Positions 44,465 through 54,189 of a DNA stretch of 64,000 nt are shown in pieces; position 1 is the stretch's first letter; every line of letters begins with the position of its first letter. A model generated the notes under the pieces. That model saw only the letters and a program-made list of their open reading frames with translations, was not told the DNA's origin and did not search any database. The stretch is from Moraxella sp. ZY210820 (lineage in GTDB: Bacteria > Pseudomonadota > Gammaproteobacteria > Pseudomonadales > Moraxellaceae), in NCBI RefSeq assembly GCF_030674635.1, contig NZ_CP089978.1, positions 1,612,001 through 1,676,000 on the forward strand. Direction: 5' to 3'. The position numbers were made by a program, and so were the translations under genes.

Positions 44465-45529
44465 ATGCTACAAGTTCAGTTTTTAGGCACATCTGCAGGT
44501 ACACCAAGCAAATATCGTAATGTATCAGCCATTGCAGTTTCACTCATCAATACGCATAGTAAAAGCAAAAAAACACCATGGATTTTAGTGGATTGTGGCG
44601 AAGCAACACAACATCAAATTTTAAAAACATCATTATCGCTGATGGATTTAAGCGTGATTTGCATTACCCATGCACACGGCGACCATTGTTATGGCCTATT
44701 AGGTTTATTATCGAGTATGGCTATGAATCGGCGTACCGCACCACTCACCATTATTTGCCCTAAAGATGTACAAACTTTTGTGGAAATAAGTTTACAACTA
44801 ACCCACGCCCATCGCCATTTTGAAATTGATTATCTTCATCATGAAAGCTTTGATGGCTTTCAATTAGCAATAAGCGACCATCATCATGTTGATATTCAAG
44901 CCATTGCCCTTTCACATCGTATTGCGTGTATGGGGTTTAAAATTTCACAAACTTTACATTACAATAAATTGCACAGCGATAAATTATTAGCCAAAAATAT
45001 CCAACCAAGTGCAATTTGGGGCAAATTACAACATGGTTTTGATGTTACCTTAGACAATGGTGAAATTTTACTCGCTGATGATTATTGTGAACAAAAAACT
45101 GAGCGTTTAAATATCATCATCGCAGGAGATAATGACCAACCTGATTTACTCACCCCTTATGTATCAGATATTCAATTACTAGTGCATGAAGCAACTTATA
45201 CCCATGATATTGCTGAAAAAATTAAATCTCGCACGGAGAATGCTTTTGACCCCAAACATAGCAGTAGTAAACAAATCGCTCAGTTTGCACAACATCAGCA
45301 CATTCCCTATTTGGCTTTAACCCACTTTAGTGGGCGTTATTTAGCTTTTGAAGATGTGGAAAGTGAAATTAGCAATATGGGACATATCCGTGCTGAAGTA
45401 AAACAATATTATACAGGACGATACTGGTTAGCTCGAGATTTTTTACAGTTGAATATTACACTTGATGGCGTAGAGCGTGTAAAAAATAGTGAAAGTTTCT
45501 CAAGCAATTCTAGCGAAAATCCACTATAA
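44465..45529 (+). CDS. rnz: Ribonuclease Z (metallo-beta-lactamase fold)
   Basis: RNase Z cleaves tRNA precursors 3' of the discriminator base. The 354-residue protein has the MBL zinc motif HAHGDH (H69, H71, D73, H74), LVDCGEATQHQ, the later ligands in IIAGDN and LTHFSGRY, and a VHEATYTHD block, all as in RNase Z/ElaC. It is longer than the usual 305 residues because of insertions (KSKK near residue 35 and a C-terminal extension after about 330). Since both tRNAs here encode CCA, a role in other RNA processing is also possible. Confidence 0.85.
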   Translation: MLQVQFLGTSAGTPSKYRNVSAIAVSLINTHSKSKKTPWILVDCGEATQHQILKTSLSLMDLSVICITHAHGDHCYGLLGLLSSMAMNRRTAPLTIICPKDVQTFVEISLQLTHAHRHFEIDYLHHESFDGFQLAISDHHHVDIQAIALSHRIACMGFKISQTLHYNKLHSDKLLAKNIQPSAIWGKLQHGFDVTLDNGEILLADDYCEQKTERLNIIIAGDNDQPDLLTPYVSDIQLLVHEATYTHDIAEKIKSRTENAFDPKHSSSKQIAQFAQHQHIPYLALTHFSGRYLAFEDVESEISNMGHIRAEVKQYYTGRYWLARDFLQLNITLDGVERVKNSESFSSNSSENPL

Positions 45530-45557
45530 TAGCGTAAAGTGATATTAGGTAACAAAG

Positions 45558-46823
45558 ATGACTGAAAAACTACAAAAAGTATTGGCACGTGTTGGCTTAG
45601 GCTCACGCCGTGCTATGGAACAAATGATCAGCGAAGGACGTGTTAGTATTAACGGTCGTGTGGCAACTTTAGGCGAACGTGTTGAAGTTGGCGATGAATT
45701 ACGCTTAGACGGTCGTAAAATCCAATTTGGTAAAGAACGTGATACACGTCGCCGTGTCGTCATTTACTACAAACCTGAGGGCGAAATTTGTTCACGCCAT
45801 GACCCTGAAGGTCGTCCAACGGTATTTGACCATTTACCAACCATTTCTCAAGACCGTTGGGTGATGGTCGGACGTTTAGATATTAATAGTTCTGGTTTAT
45901 TATTATTTACCAATGATGGCGAATTAGCCAATCGTTTAATGCACCCATCAAATGGCATTGAACGCCAATATGCCGTGCGTGTGATGGGCGATGTAACACA
46001 ACAAATCCGTCAAACTTTATTGCGTGGCGTAGAACTTGAAGATGGTTTTGCGAAATTTGAAAGTTTTGCCGATTTAGGTGGCGAAGGCATTAACCGTTGG
46101 TATCAAGTGGTGGTAAAAGAAGGACGTAACCGTGAAGTCCGCCGTTTATTTGAATCGCAAGGTTTAAAAGTGAGCCGTTTATTGCGTACTCGTTATGGTA
46201 TTATCAATTTACCACGAGAATTACGCACAGGTCGTTGGTTAGAGCTTGACCAGCTTGCCATTGACCAGCTTGCTAAATCAGTAAATTTATCTGCACGTCA
46301 AACGGCAGTATTTAGTGAAGAAGAAAAACGCCGTATTGATAAAATGTTAGATAACCCGATGAAAGCAAGACGTGTAGAACAACGCCGTGCAACACCTAGA
46401 GTCATTGTTGATGAAACAAATCTTGTCAGCGAAAACCGCCCATTAACTCGTTATAGTCCAACAGGTAAATACTTAGGCTTGCCTGAAACTGAACAATCAT
46501 CTAAACGTTGTGAGCGTAGTTTTGACGACCGTCCAAGACGTAAGTTTGATGATAATCGTGCTAAACGTCGTGAACGCAATTTTGATGAACGTCCAAGACG
46601 TAAGTTTAATGATAATCGTGCTGAACGCCATGAACGCAATTTTGATGAACGTCCAAGACGTAAGTTTGATGATAATCGTGCTGAACGTCGTGAACGCAAT
46701 TTTGATGAACGTCCAAGACGTAAGTTTGATGATAATCGTGCTGAACGTCGTGAACACAATTTTGATGAACGTCCAAAACGTAAGTTTGAAGATAATCGTC
46801 CACGATTTGATCGTAAACGTTAA
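45558..46823 (+). CDS. rluB: 23S rRNA pseudouridine synthase RluB with repeat tail
   Basis: RluB makes pseudouridine 2605 in 23S rRNA. The 421-residue protein has an N-terminal S4 domain ([18 protein letters not shown]) and a synthase domain with the catalytic Asp in [18 protein letters not shown] (about residue 115) plus [13 protein letters not shown]. The last about 105 residues are a basic, disordered tail of five 20-residue units of the type [20 protein letters not shown]. Basic RluB tails are known; here the tail is encoded by an exact 60-bp tandem repeat. Confidence 0.93.
   Translation: MTEKLQKVLARVGLGSRRAMEQMISEGRVSINGRVATLGERVEVGDELRLDGRKIQFGKERDTRRRVVIYYKPEGEICSRHDPEGRPTVFDHLPTISQDRWVMVGRLDINSSGLLLFTNDGELANRLMHPSNGIERQYAVRVMGDVTQQIRQTLLRGVELEDGFAKFESFADLGGEGINRWYQVVVKEGRNREVRRLFESQGLKVSRLLRTRYGIINLPRELRTGRWLELDQLAIDQLAKSVNLSARQTAVFSEEEKRRIDKMLDNPMKARRVEQRRATPRVIVDETNLVSENRPLTRYSPTGKYLGLPETEQSSKRCERSFDDRPRRKFDDNRAKRRERNFDERPRRKFNDNRAERHERNFDERPRRKFDDNRAERRERNFDERPRRKFDDNRAERREHNFDERPKRKFEDNRPRFDRKR
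46501..46800 (+). repeat. Five in-frame 60-bp tandem repeats in the rluB 3' end
   Basis: Five consecutive 60-bp units with few differences. Units 2 to 4 are nearly identical, while the first and last have drifted. Each adds 20 residues, so copy-number change keeps the frame. Confidence 0.95.
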
Positions 46824-46838
46824 GATTTAATCTGTTAA

Positions 46839-46866
46839 TAAGGATAAGAGTAAAATCTTATCCTTA
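46839..46866 (+). terminator. Hairpin after rluB
   Basis: TAAGGATAAGA and TCTTATCCTTA form an 11-bp stem around GTAAAA; no long T-run follows. The remaining about 380 bp up to brnQ is AT-rich and shows no gene. Confidence 0.5.
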
Positions 46867-47249
46867 TAAATCGGACGGGAAATTATAATCTGGCTCTAAC
46901 CTAACATCATATTTCTTAAGATTACCAATATAGATTTAAACTTGTAAAAATATTTTCATAATTTCACGCTTTTTATGGTATAAATATTGTGTTTTGTATA
47001 GTTATTATGTAATATTATTCACATTGAACACTCAACTCATGTCTATAAATTGTTGAAAATAATCATATTTATTTTAAGGTTTTTTCACATCAACTTTATA
47101 TGTATCTTATCATTTTTAAATGATTGTAAGTGATTGATTTTATTTAAAAACAATTCGTATAGCGTTGAGAACATATTCACAGCAACATAGCAGTATTAAC
47201 ACATATGATGTCTATATTCGCTATCGCTAAAAATTTAAGAGGGCATTCA

Positions 47250-48599
47250 ATGTCTCAATCGACTTCTTATCGTACAGCATTTATTGCAACAGGTTTAATG
47301 CTGTTCGCTCTATTTTTTGGTGCGGGTAACTTAATTTTCCCAGCAGGTATGGGACAACAAGCAGGCGAGAATATCGCCGCAGCTTTAACAGGATTTTTAT
47401 TAACAGGTGTAGGCTTACCTTTACTTGGAGTCATCGCTATTGCCTATTCTGGCTCTCGTGATGTACAACAACTCGCTTCTCGTGTTGCCCCATGGTATGG
47501 CATATGGTTCGCCGTGATGTTATATTTGGCGATTGGCCCATTCTTCGCTACCCCACGTACCGCAACCGTTTCATTTGAAATTGGTGTATTACCATTTTTA
47601 GGTGAAGTTGATGAAAGTTCACAAAAAACTGCATTATTTGTCTATGCTATTGGCTTTTTTGCTTTGTCTTATTGGCTTTCAGTTTCTCCAGGTAAATTAG
47701 TCGATCGTATTGGTAAAATCTTAACACCTGTATTATTAGTAACCATTTTAGTTTTAACAGGTTATGCCTTGATTTCACCAATGGGTGAATTACAAGCACC
47801 AGCAGAAGCTTATCAAGCAGGTGCTTTAACCAAAGGTGTGATTGAAGGTTACGGTACGATGGACGCATTAGCTTCATTAGTATTTGCCATTATTGTCATT
47901 GAAGCCATTCGCAATATGGGCGTAACCGATAACAAACAAGTGTTAAGTTTAACCACTCGTGCAGGCTTAGTGGCAGCAGGCTGTCTAGCAATTGTTTATG
48001 TGTTGATTGGTTATATGGGTGCAAATAGCGTTAGCGTATTAGGTACATTAGACAGTGGTGCAAAAGTATTATCGGGCAGTGCAGATTTTTACTTCGGTGC
48101 ATTAGGTAAATCTATATTAGCAGTAATTGTATTCTTAGCGTGTCTATCTACATCAGTTGGTTTAATTACCGCTTGTGGTGAATATTTTAACCGTTTAGTA
48201 CCCAAATTATCATATCATCAATGGGTGATTATTTTTACTTTAATTTCATTTACTATTGCGAATTTTGGTTTAGCAAATATCATCAAATTCTCAATTCCTG
48301 CATTAATGTTGCTTTATCCATTAACTATTGCTATTATCGCTTTAGCATTCTTAGATAAACTATTTGATGGCAAACGCATTGTTTATGTTTTAACTATTGC
48401 GGTAACATCACTTTTTGCAATTATTGATGGTTGGAAAACCTTACACGGTATGTTTGAAGGCTCAAAAGAAGCATTTATCATGCAATTAGATACTCAATTA
48501 AGCAATATTTTACCGTTATATAGTTCTGGCTTAGGTTGGATTTTACCTGCAATTGTGGCATTTATCATTAGTGTAGTTATTGCAAAAAGCAGTAAATAA
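47250..48599 (+). CDS. brnQ: Branched-chain amino acid transporter BrnQ
   Basis: BrnQ is a cation-coupled symporter for leucine, isoleucine and valine. The 449-residue polytopic protein starts MSQSTSYRTAFIATGLMLFALFFGAGNLIFPAGMGQQAG, the LIVCS signature, and has about 12 helices with GPFFATPRTATVSFEIG in the third. ATG 47250 follows GAGGG by 6 nt; the frame open from 47205 adds a polar, poorly supported stretch. It is monocistronic with a terminator downstream. Confidence 0.93.
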   Translation: MSQSTSYRTAFIATGLMLFALFFGAGNLIFPAGMGQQAGENIAAALTGFLLTGVGLPLLGVIAIAYSGSRDVQQLASRVAPWYGIWFAVMLYLAIGPFFATPRTATVSFEIGVLPFLGEVDESSQKTALFVYAIGFFALSYWLSVSPGKLVDRIGKILTPVLLVTILVLTGYALISPMGELQAPAEAYQAGALTKGVIEGYGTMDALASLVFAIIVIEAIRNMGVTDNKQVLSLTTRAGLVAAGCLAIVYVLIGYMGANSVSVLGTLDSGAKVLSGSADFYFGALGKSILAVIVFLACLSTSVGLITACGEYFNRLVPKLSYHQWVIIFTLISFTIANFGLANIIKFSIPALMLLYPLTIAIIALAFLDKLFDGKRIVYVLTIAVTSLFAIIDGWKTLHGMFEGSKEAFIMQLDTQLSNILPLYSSGLGWILPAIVAFIISVVIAKSSK

Positions 48600-48628
48600 A
48601 CCATAAATTAAGCTGATTATCAACCATT

Positions 48629-48662
48629 ATCCCCCAAATATTCAATGATTTGGGGGATATTT
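48629..48662 (+). terminator. Terminator after brnQ
   Basis: ATCCCCCAAAT and ATTTGGGGGAT form an 11-bp stem around ATTCAATG, followed by ATTTTC. Confidence 0.8.
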
Positions 48663-48819
48663 TCTATCTAAATTCTTTAGCATGATTAATGCATTAGTTT
48701 ATGAGTTTAATTTATATACTAAATCAATATAAATAATGATAGTTTTATTATTTAACAAGTTATTTTTATCCTGCTATATTTATTACAACAAAATTTTATA
48801 ACCCAACAGGATAAACATC

Positions 48820-49671
48820 ATGTCAAACACCTTACAAGTTCAACCCATTAAACAACATATTGGTGCTGTGATTTCTGGTATTAACTTAAATGAAGCAACA
48901 CCAGAACAATTAGCAGAAATTCAGCAATTGTTATTACAACATCATGTGATTTTTTTCCGCAACCAACAGCTTGAGCCTACATCACAAGTGGCTTTAGCTA
49001 AAAGTTTTGGCTCACTACACATTCACCCAATTTTCCCTACCGTTGAAGGTGTACCAGAAATTATTGTACTGGATAGTCATCAGCTTGATTTGCGTGATAA
49101 TGAATTATGGCATACCGATGTAACATTTTCTGAAACGCCACCTTTAGGTTGTGTCTTACATGCGATTAAAATTCCACCAGTAGGCGGCGATACATTGTGG
49201 GCAACTTCTACCGCAGCTTATGATGCTTTAGATGATGAATGGAAACAACGTATTGATGGTTTAAATGCAGTACATGATATTCGTTTGTCATTCCCTGAAG
49301 AACGTTTTGCTCAAGGCGAAGAAGAAAAAGCAAAATTAGAAGCGATTATTGCTAAAAATCCGCCTGTTACTCACCCTGTCGTACGCACTCACCCAGATAC
49401 AGGTCGTAAAGGTTTATTTGTCAGCGAAGGTTTTACTGATTATATCGAAGGTATTTCTACTGAAGAAAGCCGTGAAATTTTAGATTATTTATTCCAACAT
49501 TCGGTGCGTGAAGAATTTACGGTACGTTGGCAATGGCAAGAAGGTGATGTAGCAATTTGGGATAATCGTTGCACACAACATAAAGCCTTATTTGACTATG
49601 GTGATGCTCATCGTATCATGCGTCGTGCTACAGTCAATGGAACAAAGCCATATTTTGAACAAGCTGCTTAA
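48820..49671 (+). CDS. tauD: TauD/TfdA-family Fe(II)/2-oxoglutarate dioxygenase
   Basis: A 283-residue enzyme with the iron triad H98, D100 (LWHTDVTF) and H254 (CTQHKALFDY), and the 2-oxoglutarate arginine in HRIMRRATV. Numbering and length match E. coli TauD (283 residues; H99, D101, H255) almost exactly. TauD oxidises taurine to release sulphite, but no tauABC transporter lies nearby, so another sulphonate or alkyl sulphate substrate is possible. An APC permease follows downstream after a terminator. Confidence 0.85.
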   Translation: MSNTLQVQPIKQHIGAVISGINLNEATPEQLAEIQQLLLQHHVIFFRNQQLEPTSQVALAKSFGSLHIHPIFPTVEGVPEIIVLDSHQLDLRDNELWHTDVTFSETPPLGCVLHAIKIPPVGGDTLWATSTAAYDALDDEWKQRIDGLNAVHDIRLSFPEERFAQGEEEKAKLEAIIAKNPPVTHPVVRTHPDTGRKGLFVSEGFTDYIEGISTEESREILDYLFQHSVREEFTVRWQWQEGDVAIWDNRCTQHKALFDYGDAHRIMRRATVNGTKPYFEQAA

Positions 49672-49685
49672 TATTTTTGTTCCCT

Positions 49686-49715
49686 TAGGTGAGTGAATAT
49701 CACTCACCTATTTTT
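49686..49715 (+). terminator. Terminator after the dioxygenase gene
   Basis: TAGGTGAGTG and CACTCACCTA form a 10-bp stem around AATAT, followed by TTTTT. Confidence 0.85.
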
Positions 49716-49767
49716 AGCACTACCCCATCATCATAAACCATATAGCCCATCAGCCAAAGGAATAAAT

Positions 49768-51018
49768 ATGAGTAAACACGCCATTTCTCCCACTCAAGCC
49801 ATCGCCATCAGTCTAGGGTCAATGATTGGTTGGGGTGCGTTTGTCATGCCAGGAGATTTATTTTTAAATAAAACTAATTTTCTTGGCTCATTATTCGCAT
49901 TTGCTTTAGGAACAGCATTAATTATTTTGGTGGCTCATTCCTATATCCGTTTGATGAATAAAGAATCATCACACACAGGCGGTGCGGTGGCATGGGTAAA
50001 AAAATATGTAGGCATTACACACGCACGCATTTATAGCTGGGCAGTTTTGGCGGGTTATATTGCTATTATTGCCCTAAATGCCTCAGCAATTGTATTATTA
50101 TTGCGTACTTTACTACCTAATGATTGGAATATCATACACTTATATCAAATAAATGGTTGGGACGTTTATCTCAATGAATTATTGGCATCTTTAATTACTT
50201 TGGCTTTATTTGCTCTCGTTAATTATAAAGGTTTACGAGCTGGTGCATCAATACAACTGATTATTTCACTCTTGATGGTCATTGCAATTGTTTCTCTAAC
50301 CACCTTGTCTATTTTTAATGCTGATACACACAGTCAATATTTACCTAATATTTCCACAGAATTATCATTTTTAAATAGTACATCATGGTTAGCCGTGTTA
50401 GCCGTTGTACCTTGGGCGTATGTTGGTTTTGAAACGACGCCACATATCGCTAAAAATATTCGTGATTCACAACGTAAAACCAAATATATTGTTTATTTAT
50501 CACTTATTTCAGGTTTTTTCTGCTATATTTTAGTAAATTATTTGACCGCACTTAATTTTAATTTTGATTATTCAGCAATTCACAGTTCAATGTGGGCAAC
50601 TGGCGAAGGTATTCGCAATCAAATTGGTTCATGGGGTATGGTTATTCTTGCTCTTGCTATGATTGGTGCAATTTTAAGCGGTATTAATGGTTTTATGCTT
50701 TCTACGATTAAATTGCTTGAATCAATGAATGATATGGATTTAGCACCTAAACGTATTCAACATTGGTTTAATCAATCACCACAGCAACCACCAATACAAA
50801 TTATTTCTATCATTTTCATCATTTGTACTATGATGTTATTACTTGGACGTAATCATTTATTAACACTCGTAAATATATCGTCCTTTGGTATTGCTTTAGG
50901 TTTTGTTTATATCGTGATTGCAGACATTCAAGCACAAAAACAACGTCAAGAAACTGTTGGTATTTTTAGTTATTTAGCTTTAGGTGCAAGTTTATTATTT
51001 ATGGGATTAGTATTTTAA
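49768..51018 (+). CDS. APC-superfamily amino acid permease
   Basis: A 416-residue polytopic protein with the APC-type unwound first helix (AIAISLGSMIGWGAFVMPGDLFL). About 11-12 helices follow, including VVPWAYVGFETTPHIAKNIRDSQRKTK, the characteristic helix-6 to loop block. Start ATG 49768 has the ribosome site AAAGGA 7 nt upstream; the frame open from 49693 crosses the preceding terminator and is rejected. The substrate is probably an amino acid or amine but is not identifiable. Confidence 0.85.
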   Translation: MSKHAISPTQAIAISLGSMIGWGAFVMPGDLFLNKTNFLGSLFAFALGTALIILVAHSYIRLMNKESSHTGGAVAWVKKYVGITHARIYSWAVLAGYIAIIALNASAIVLLLRTLLPNDWNIIHLYQINGWDVYLNELLASLITLALFALVNYKGLRAGASIQLIISLLMVIAIVSLTTLSIFNADTHSQYLPNISTELSFLNSTSWLAVLAVVPWAYVGFETTPHIAKNIRDSQRKTKYIVYLSLISGFFCYILVNYLTALNFNFDYSAIHSSMWATGEGIRNQIGSWGMVILALAMIGAILSGINGFMLSTIKLLESMNDMDLAPKRIQHWFNQSPQQPPIQIISIIFIICTMMLLLGRNHLLTLVNISSFGIALGFVYIVIADIQAQKQRQETVGIFSYLALGASLLFMGLVF

Positions 51019-51029
51019 GTTATTTTAAG

Positions 51030-51060
51030 CGGGAATGAACATAAACATTTCCGTTTTTAT
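51030..51060 (+). terminator. Terminator after the APC permease gene
   Basis: CGGGAATG and CATTTCCG (one G-U pair) form a stem around AACATAAA, followed by TTTTTAT. Confidence 0.7.
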
Positions 51061-51076
51061 TGCTGATGATTTAAAA

Positions 51077-51095
51077 AATAATGATAATAACTATC
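51077..51095. promoter_or_regulatory. Putative Fur box upstream of the PepSY-reductase gene
   Basis: AATAATGATAATAACTATC matches the 19-bp Fur consensus at 16 of 19 positions by hand count, about 80 bp before the start codon. Confidence 0.6.
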
Positions 51096-51176
51096 AATAT
51101 TTTTGTAATCACTATTTAATTCATCATCATTTTGCATTATAATAACACAATTTCATTTATGTTTGTGAATAATTTC

Positions 51177-53741
51177 ATGTTTAAGAATATTCTTTTTCAA
51201 CTACATTGGTTTATGGGTATTACGGCAGGATTTATTCTGTCAATTGTCGGAGTTACAGGAGCAATTTATTCCTATGACCAACAAATTTTAAAATGGATTA
51301 ATCACGACAGTTACGTGGTACAAGTTGAAAACCGACCTAAACTCACACCTGAACAACTCTATCAACATTTTAAACAACAACAACCAGATATTCAAATTAA
51401 TCATATTAGTGTATCAATTAATCCTGAAGCATCATCATCAGTCAATATTGTCAAAGAAGGCGAACGTCGTGGTTATACCATGATGGTCAATCCTTATACT
51501 GCTGAAGTTTTACCTGAAATTAAAGGGCGTGGCTTTTTTAATGGTGTGCAATCATTACATCGTTGGCTCACGGTAGGTAAAATCGGCGACCGTGAAATTG
51601 GTAAGCAAATTGTCGGTGCTTCGACTTTAATGCTGATTTTCTTTATTTTAAGTGGTTTATATTTACGTTTCCCTAAAAAACATTCATTCCGTCAATGGTT
51701 TATCGTTAAACGTAATCTCAAAGGACGTAATTTTTTATGGGATTTACACGCTGTTGTAGGTACTTGGGTCGTTATTTTTTATCTCGTGATGGCGGTTACA
51801 GGTCTAACTTGGTCTTATAGTTGGTGGCGTGCAGGTTTTGCCCAAGCGATTGGTGTAGAATTAAAAAAACCACAAGCTCAACAAATACAAACTAAAGAAA
51901 AGTTACCCCCACTAGATGATGTACAAATTTTATCAGCTTTAAATTTAACATGGAATCATGCACAGACTCAACTAGGACGTGAGTTTTCAACGATTACTTT
52001 TAATATTCCAAAACAAGCGAATGGTAAAGTTGAATTTTCCTATACGGATAAAATCGTACAGCATGAACGTGCAAGAAACAGTGTAACTTTTGATTATGAA
52101 CAAAATAAAATCATTAAACATGATATTTATGAAGCAAAGCCACTCAATGAAAAAATCATGAGTAGTTTATTACCCGTACATCGTGGTAGTTTCTTTGGTG
52201 GTATTTATCAATTTTTTGCCATGTTAGCATCATTGGCAATGCCATTATTCTTTATTACAGGTTGGATGTTATATATTAAACGCCGTGAACAAAAAATCTT
52301 GGCAGAACAAGCAAAACAAGCCTTAAGTACACCAATTCAAGTCGCTGATGGTGAAAAAGTAGATTGGTTTATTGTTTATGCGACACAATCAGGTACAGCA
52401 GAACAATTAGCGTGGCAAACTGCGGGAAGTTTACAAAATGCAGGTCAGACGATTAATGTAAAATCTATGCAACAATTAACGCTAGAAGATTTACAACAAC
52501 AAAATCGTATTTTAGCCATTGCCAGTACTTTTGGTACAGGTGAAGCACCTGATTTAGCAGTTAATTTTGTCAATGGGTTAATGAAACAATCTCCTGATTT
52601 ATCACATTTACAAGTAGCTGTTTTAGCTTTAGGCTCTAAAGAATATGCCGATACCTTCTGTGTATTTGGTCATGAAGTACATAAATGGTTTAAACAATGT
52701 GGTGCGACATCATTATTTGATACCATTGAAGTGGATAATGTTAATACTGATGATATCCAACGTTGGAATACAGCTTTGGCTGAAGTAAGCCATCTCAATC
52801 TTGAACAAATTCAATTAGATAAAGCATTTCATAATTGGACATTAAGCCAACGCCAAGTACTTAATCCACAAACTCAAGGCAAATTAGCATTTAATATTGA
52901 ACTGAGTAATGCGGATAATTTATCTTGGCAAGCTGGCGATATTTTAGAAATTCAACCTGAAAATGAACAAAAACGTATTGATGAATTTTTATTACAGTAT
53001 GGTGCCGATGCCAATGAACCTATTTTTGATAGCACACCATTAGGTAATGCCCTACGTTATCGTAATTTAACAGGCGAAATTCATGAATTTAAAACTGCCG
53101 ATGAATTACTTGAACAATTACCAATGTTACCAATACGTGAATATTCTATTGCCAATATCCCACAAATTGATAAAACAACACAAATGTTACGCTTAGTAGT
53201 ACGCCAACAAAAAGATGAACTTGGTCAATTAGGCTTAGGTTCTGGCTGGCTAACCGCACATTGTGAACTTGGACAAACCATTTCAGCTCATATTCGTACG
53301 AATAACTCATTCCACTTGATTGATGATGAACGTCCAATTATTTGTATTGGTAATGGTACTGGTATTGCAGGTTTAATGAGTTTAATTCATGCTCGTGAAC
53401 AACGCCAACACCATGAAAACTGGTTAATTTTTGGTGAACGTCAGCAAGCACATGATTATTTCTATCGTGAACAGTTAGAAACTTGGCAAGCAAATGGTGT
53501 ATTACAACATTTAGATGTTGCATTCTCTCGAGACCAAGCAGAAAAAGTCTATGTACAGCATAAAATTCGTGATAATGCGGACTTGCTTAAAGCATGGATC
53601 GAGCGTGGTGCAGTCATTTATGTTTGTGGTAGTATTGATGGTATGGCAACCGATGTTGATAATGCCTTGCATGATGTTTTAGGTGCAACTGTGGTTGATG
53701 ATTTACGTCAAAATCAGCGTTATAAACGAGATGTTTATTAA
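51177..53741 (+). CDS. PepSY membrane domain-flavodoxin-FAD/NAD(P)H reductase fusion
   Basis: An 854-residue three-part protein. The N-terminal part (1-385) is a PepSY-associated membrane domain with four helices and histidines that could hold haem (LHWFMG, VQSLHRWLTVG, LHAVVGTW, LLPVHRGSFFGG). Next comes a flavodoxin domain (about 400-545, FIVYATQSGTAEQLAW and ASTFGTGEAPDL for FMN). Last is a CysJ-like FAD and NAD(P)H module (REYSIANIP, CIGNGTGIAGLMSL, VYVCGSIDGMATDV). It would pass electrons from NAD(P)H through FAD and FMN to membrane haem, probably to reduce ferric siderophores in the periplasm. A Fur-like box supports iron control. Of several in-frame starts, ATG 51177 is preferred. Confidence 0.82.
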   Translation: MFKNILFQLHWFMGITAGFILSIVGVTGAIYSYDQQILKWINHDSYVVQVENRPKLTPEQLYQHFKQQQPDIQINHISVSINPEASSSVNIVKEGERRGYTMMVNPYTAEVLPEIKGRGFFNGVQSLHRWLTVGKIGDREIGKQIVGASTLMLIFFILSGLYLRFPKKHSFRQWFIVKRNLKGRNFLWDLHAVVGTWVVIFYLVMAVTGLTWSYSWWRAGFAQAIGVELKKPQAQQIQTKEKLPPLDDVQILSALNLTWNHAQTQLGREFSTITFNIPKQANGKVEFSYTDKIVQHERARNSVTFDYEQNKIIKHDIYEAKPLNEKIMSSLLPVHRGSFFGGIYQFFAMLASLAMPLFFITGWMLYIKRREQKILAEQAKQALSTPIQVADGEKVDWFIVYATQSGTAEQLAWQTAGSLQNAGQTINVKSMQQLTLEDLQQQNRILAIASTFGTGEAPDLAVNFVNGLMKQSPDLSHLQVAVLALGSKEYADTFCVFGHEVHKWFKQCGATSLFDTIEVDNVNTDDIQRWNTALAEVSHLNLEQIQLDKAFHNWTLSQRQVLNPQTQGKLAFNIELSNADNLSWQAGDILEIQPENEQKRIDEFLLQYGADANEPIFDSTPLGNALRYRNLTGEIHEFKTADELLEQLPMLPIREYSIANIPQIDKTTQMLRLVVRQQKDELGQLGLGSGWLTAHCELGQTISAHIRTNNSFHLIDDERPIICIGNGTGIAGLMSLIHAREQRQHHENWLIFGERQQAHDYFYREQLETWQANGVLQHLDVAFSRDQAEKVYVQHKIRDNADLLKAWIERGAVIYVCGSIDGMATDVDNALHDVLGATVVDDLRQNQRYKRDVY

Positions 53742-53764
53742 TTAACATCTATCACCTTTAAAAT

Positions 53765-53808
53765 AAATAGACCCCAAAAGCTCATCTAACTTTTGGGGTC
53801 TATTTCAT
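53765..53808 (+). terminator. Terminator after the PepSY-reductase gene
   Basis: AAATAGACCCCAAAAG and its exact complement form a 16-bp stem around CTCATCTAA. It is followed by TTTC and may also serve the convergent HTH gene. Confidence 0.85.
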
Positions 53809-53831
53809 GTTTATAATAATGCTTAATATTT

Positions 53832-54134
53832 TTAAGTCAGATTAAGTATTTCACCACTTGGCATTTCTACGGATAAATGTAATTTCCCACCTAATGCCCC
53901 AACATAAGTAAACAAAGTTATGAGTTCTAAACTGTCAGTATTTTCAATTTGACTAATCGCAGATTGAGAAATACCAATTTTATTCGCCAGTTCTTGTTGG
54001 CTAAGTTTAGCATTTTTACGCAATTCAGCTAAGCGAATAGCAACAAGTGTATTATTTACACGATTTTGGATACGTTCACGGCGAGCAGGGTCAAGGCTTG
54101 CCATTCTTTCTTGGTGAATAACGTATTTTTTCAT
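53832..54134 (-). CDS. XRE helix-turn-helix protein (HigA/antitoxin-like), orphan
   Basis: A 100-residue protein with HTH LRKNAKLSQQELANKIGISQSAISQIENTDS (about 38-68) and a C-terminal tail GGKLHLSVEMPSGE seen in HigA-type antitoxins. A HigB-like toxin gene would be expected just upstream, but only 55 bp separate it from the HAD gene and none is present. It could be an orphan antitoxin or a solitary regulator. AAAGGAA precedes ATG 54132-54134. Confidence 0.7.
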   Translation of the reverse strand: MKKYVIHQERMASLDPARRERIQNRVNNTLVAIRLAELRKNAKLSQQELANKIGISQSAISQIENTDSLELITLFTYVGALGGKLHLSVEMPSGEILNLT

Positions 54135-54189
54135 AGTTTATGTTCCTTTAAATAATCTGCATAAACTTATTCAGCAAGCGGTATCATTT

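Noticed and set aside
46501..46800. Possible CRISPR-like array
   Set aside because: Units are directly adjacent without unique spacers, are multiples of three and are translated in frame inside rluB.
46451..46830. Long open frames on other strands and frames across the rluB tail
   Set aside because: They exist only because the 60-bp repeat has no stops in several frames. The RluB frame carries the S4 and synthase domains and is the real one.
48732..48750. Fur-like sequence upstream of the TauD-type dioxygenase gene
   Set aside because: Only about 12 of 19 positions match, which is expected by chance in AT-rich DNA.
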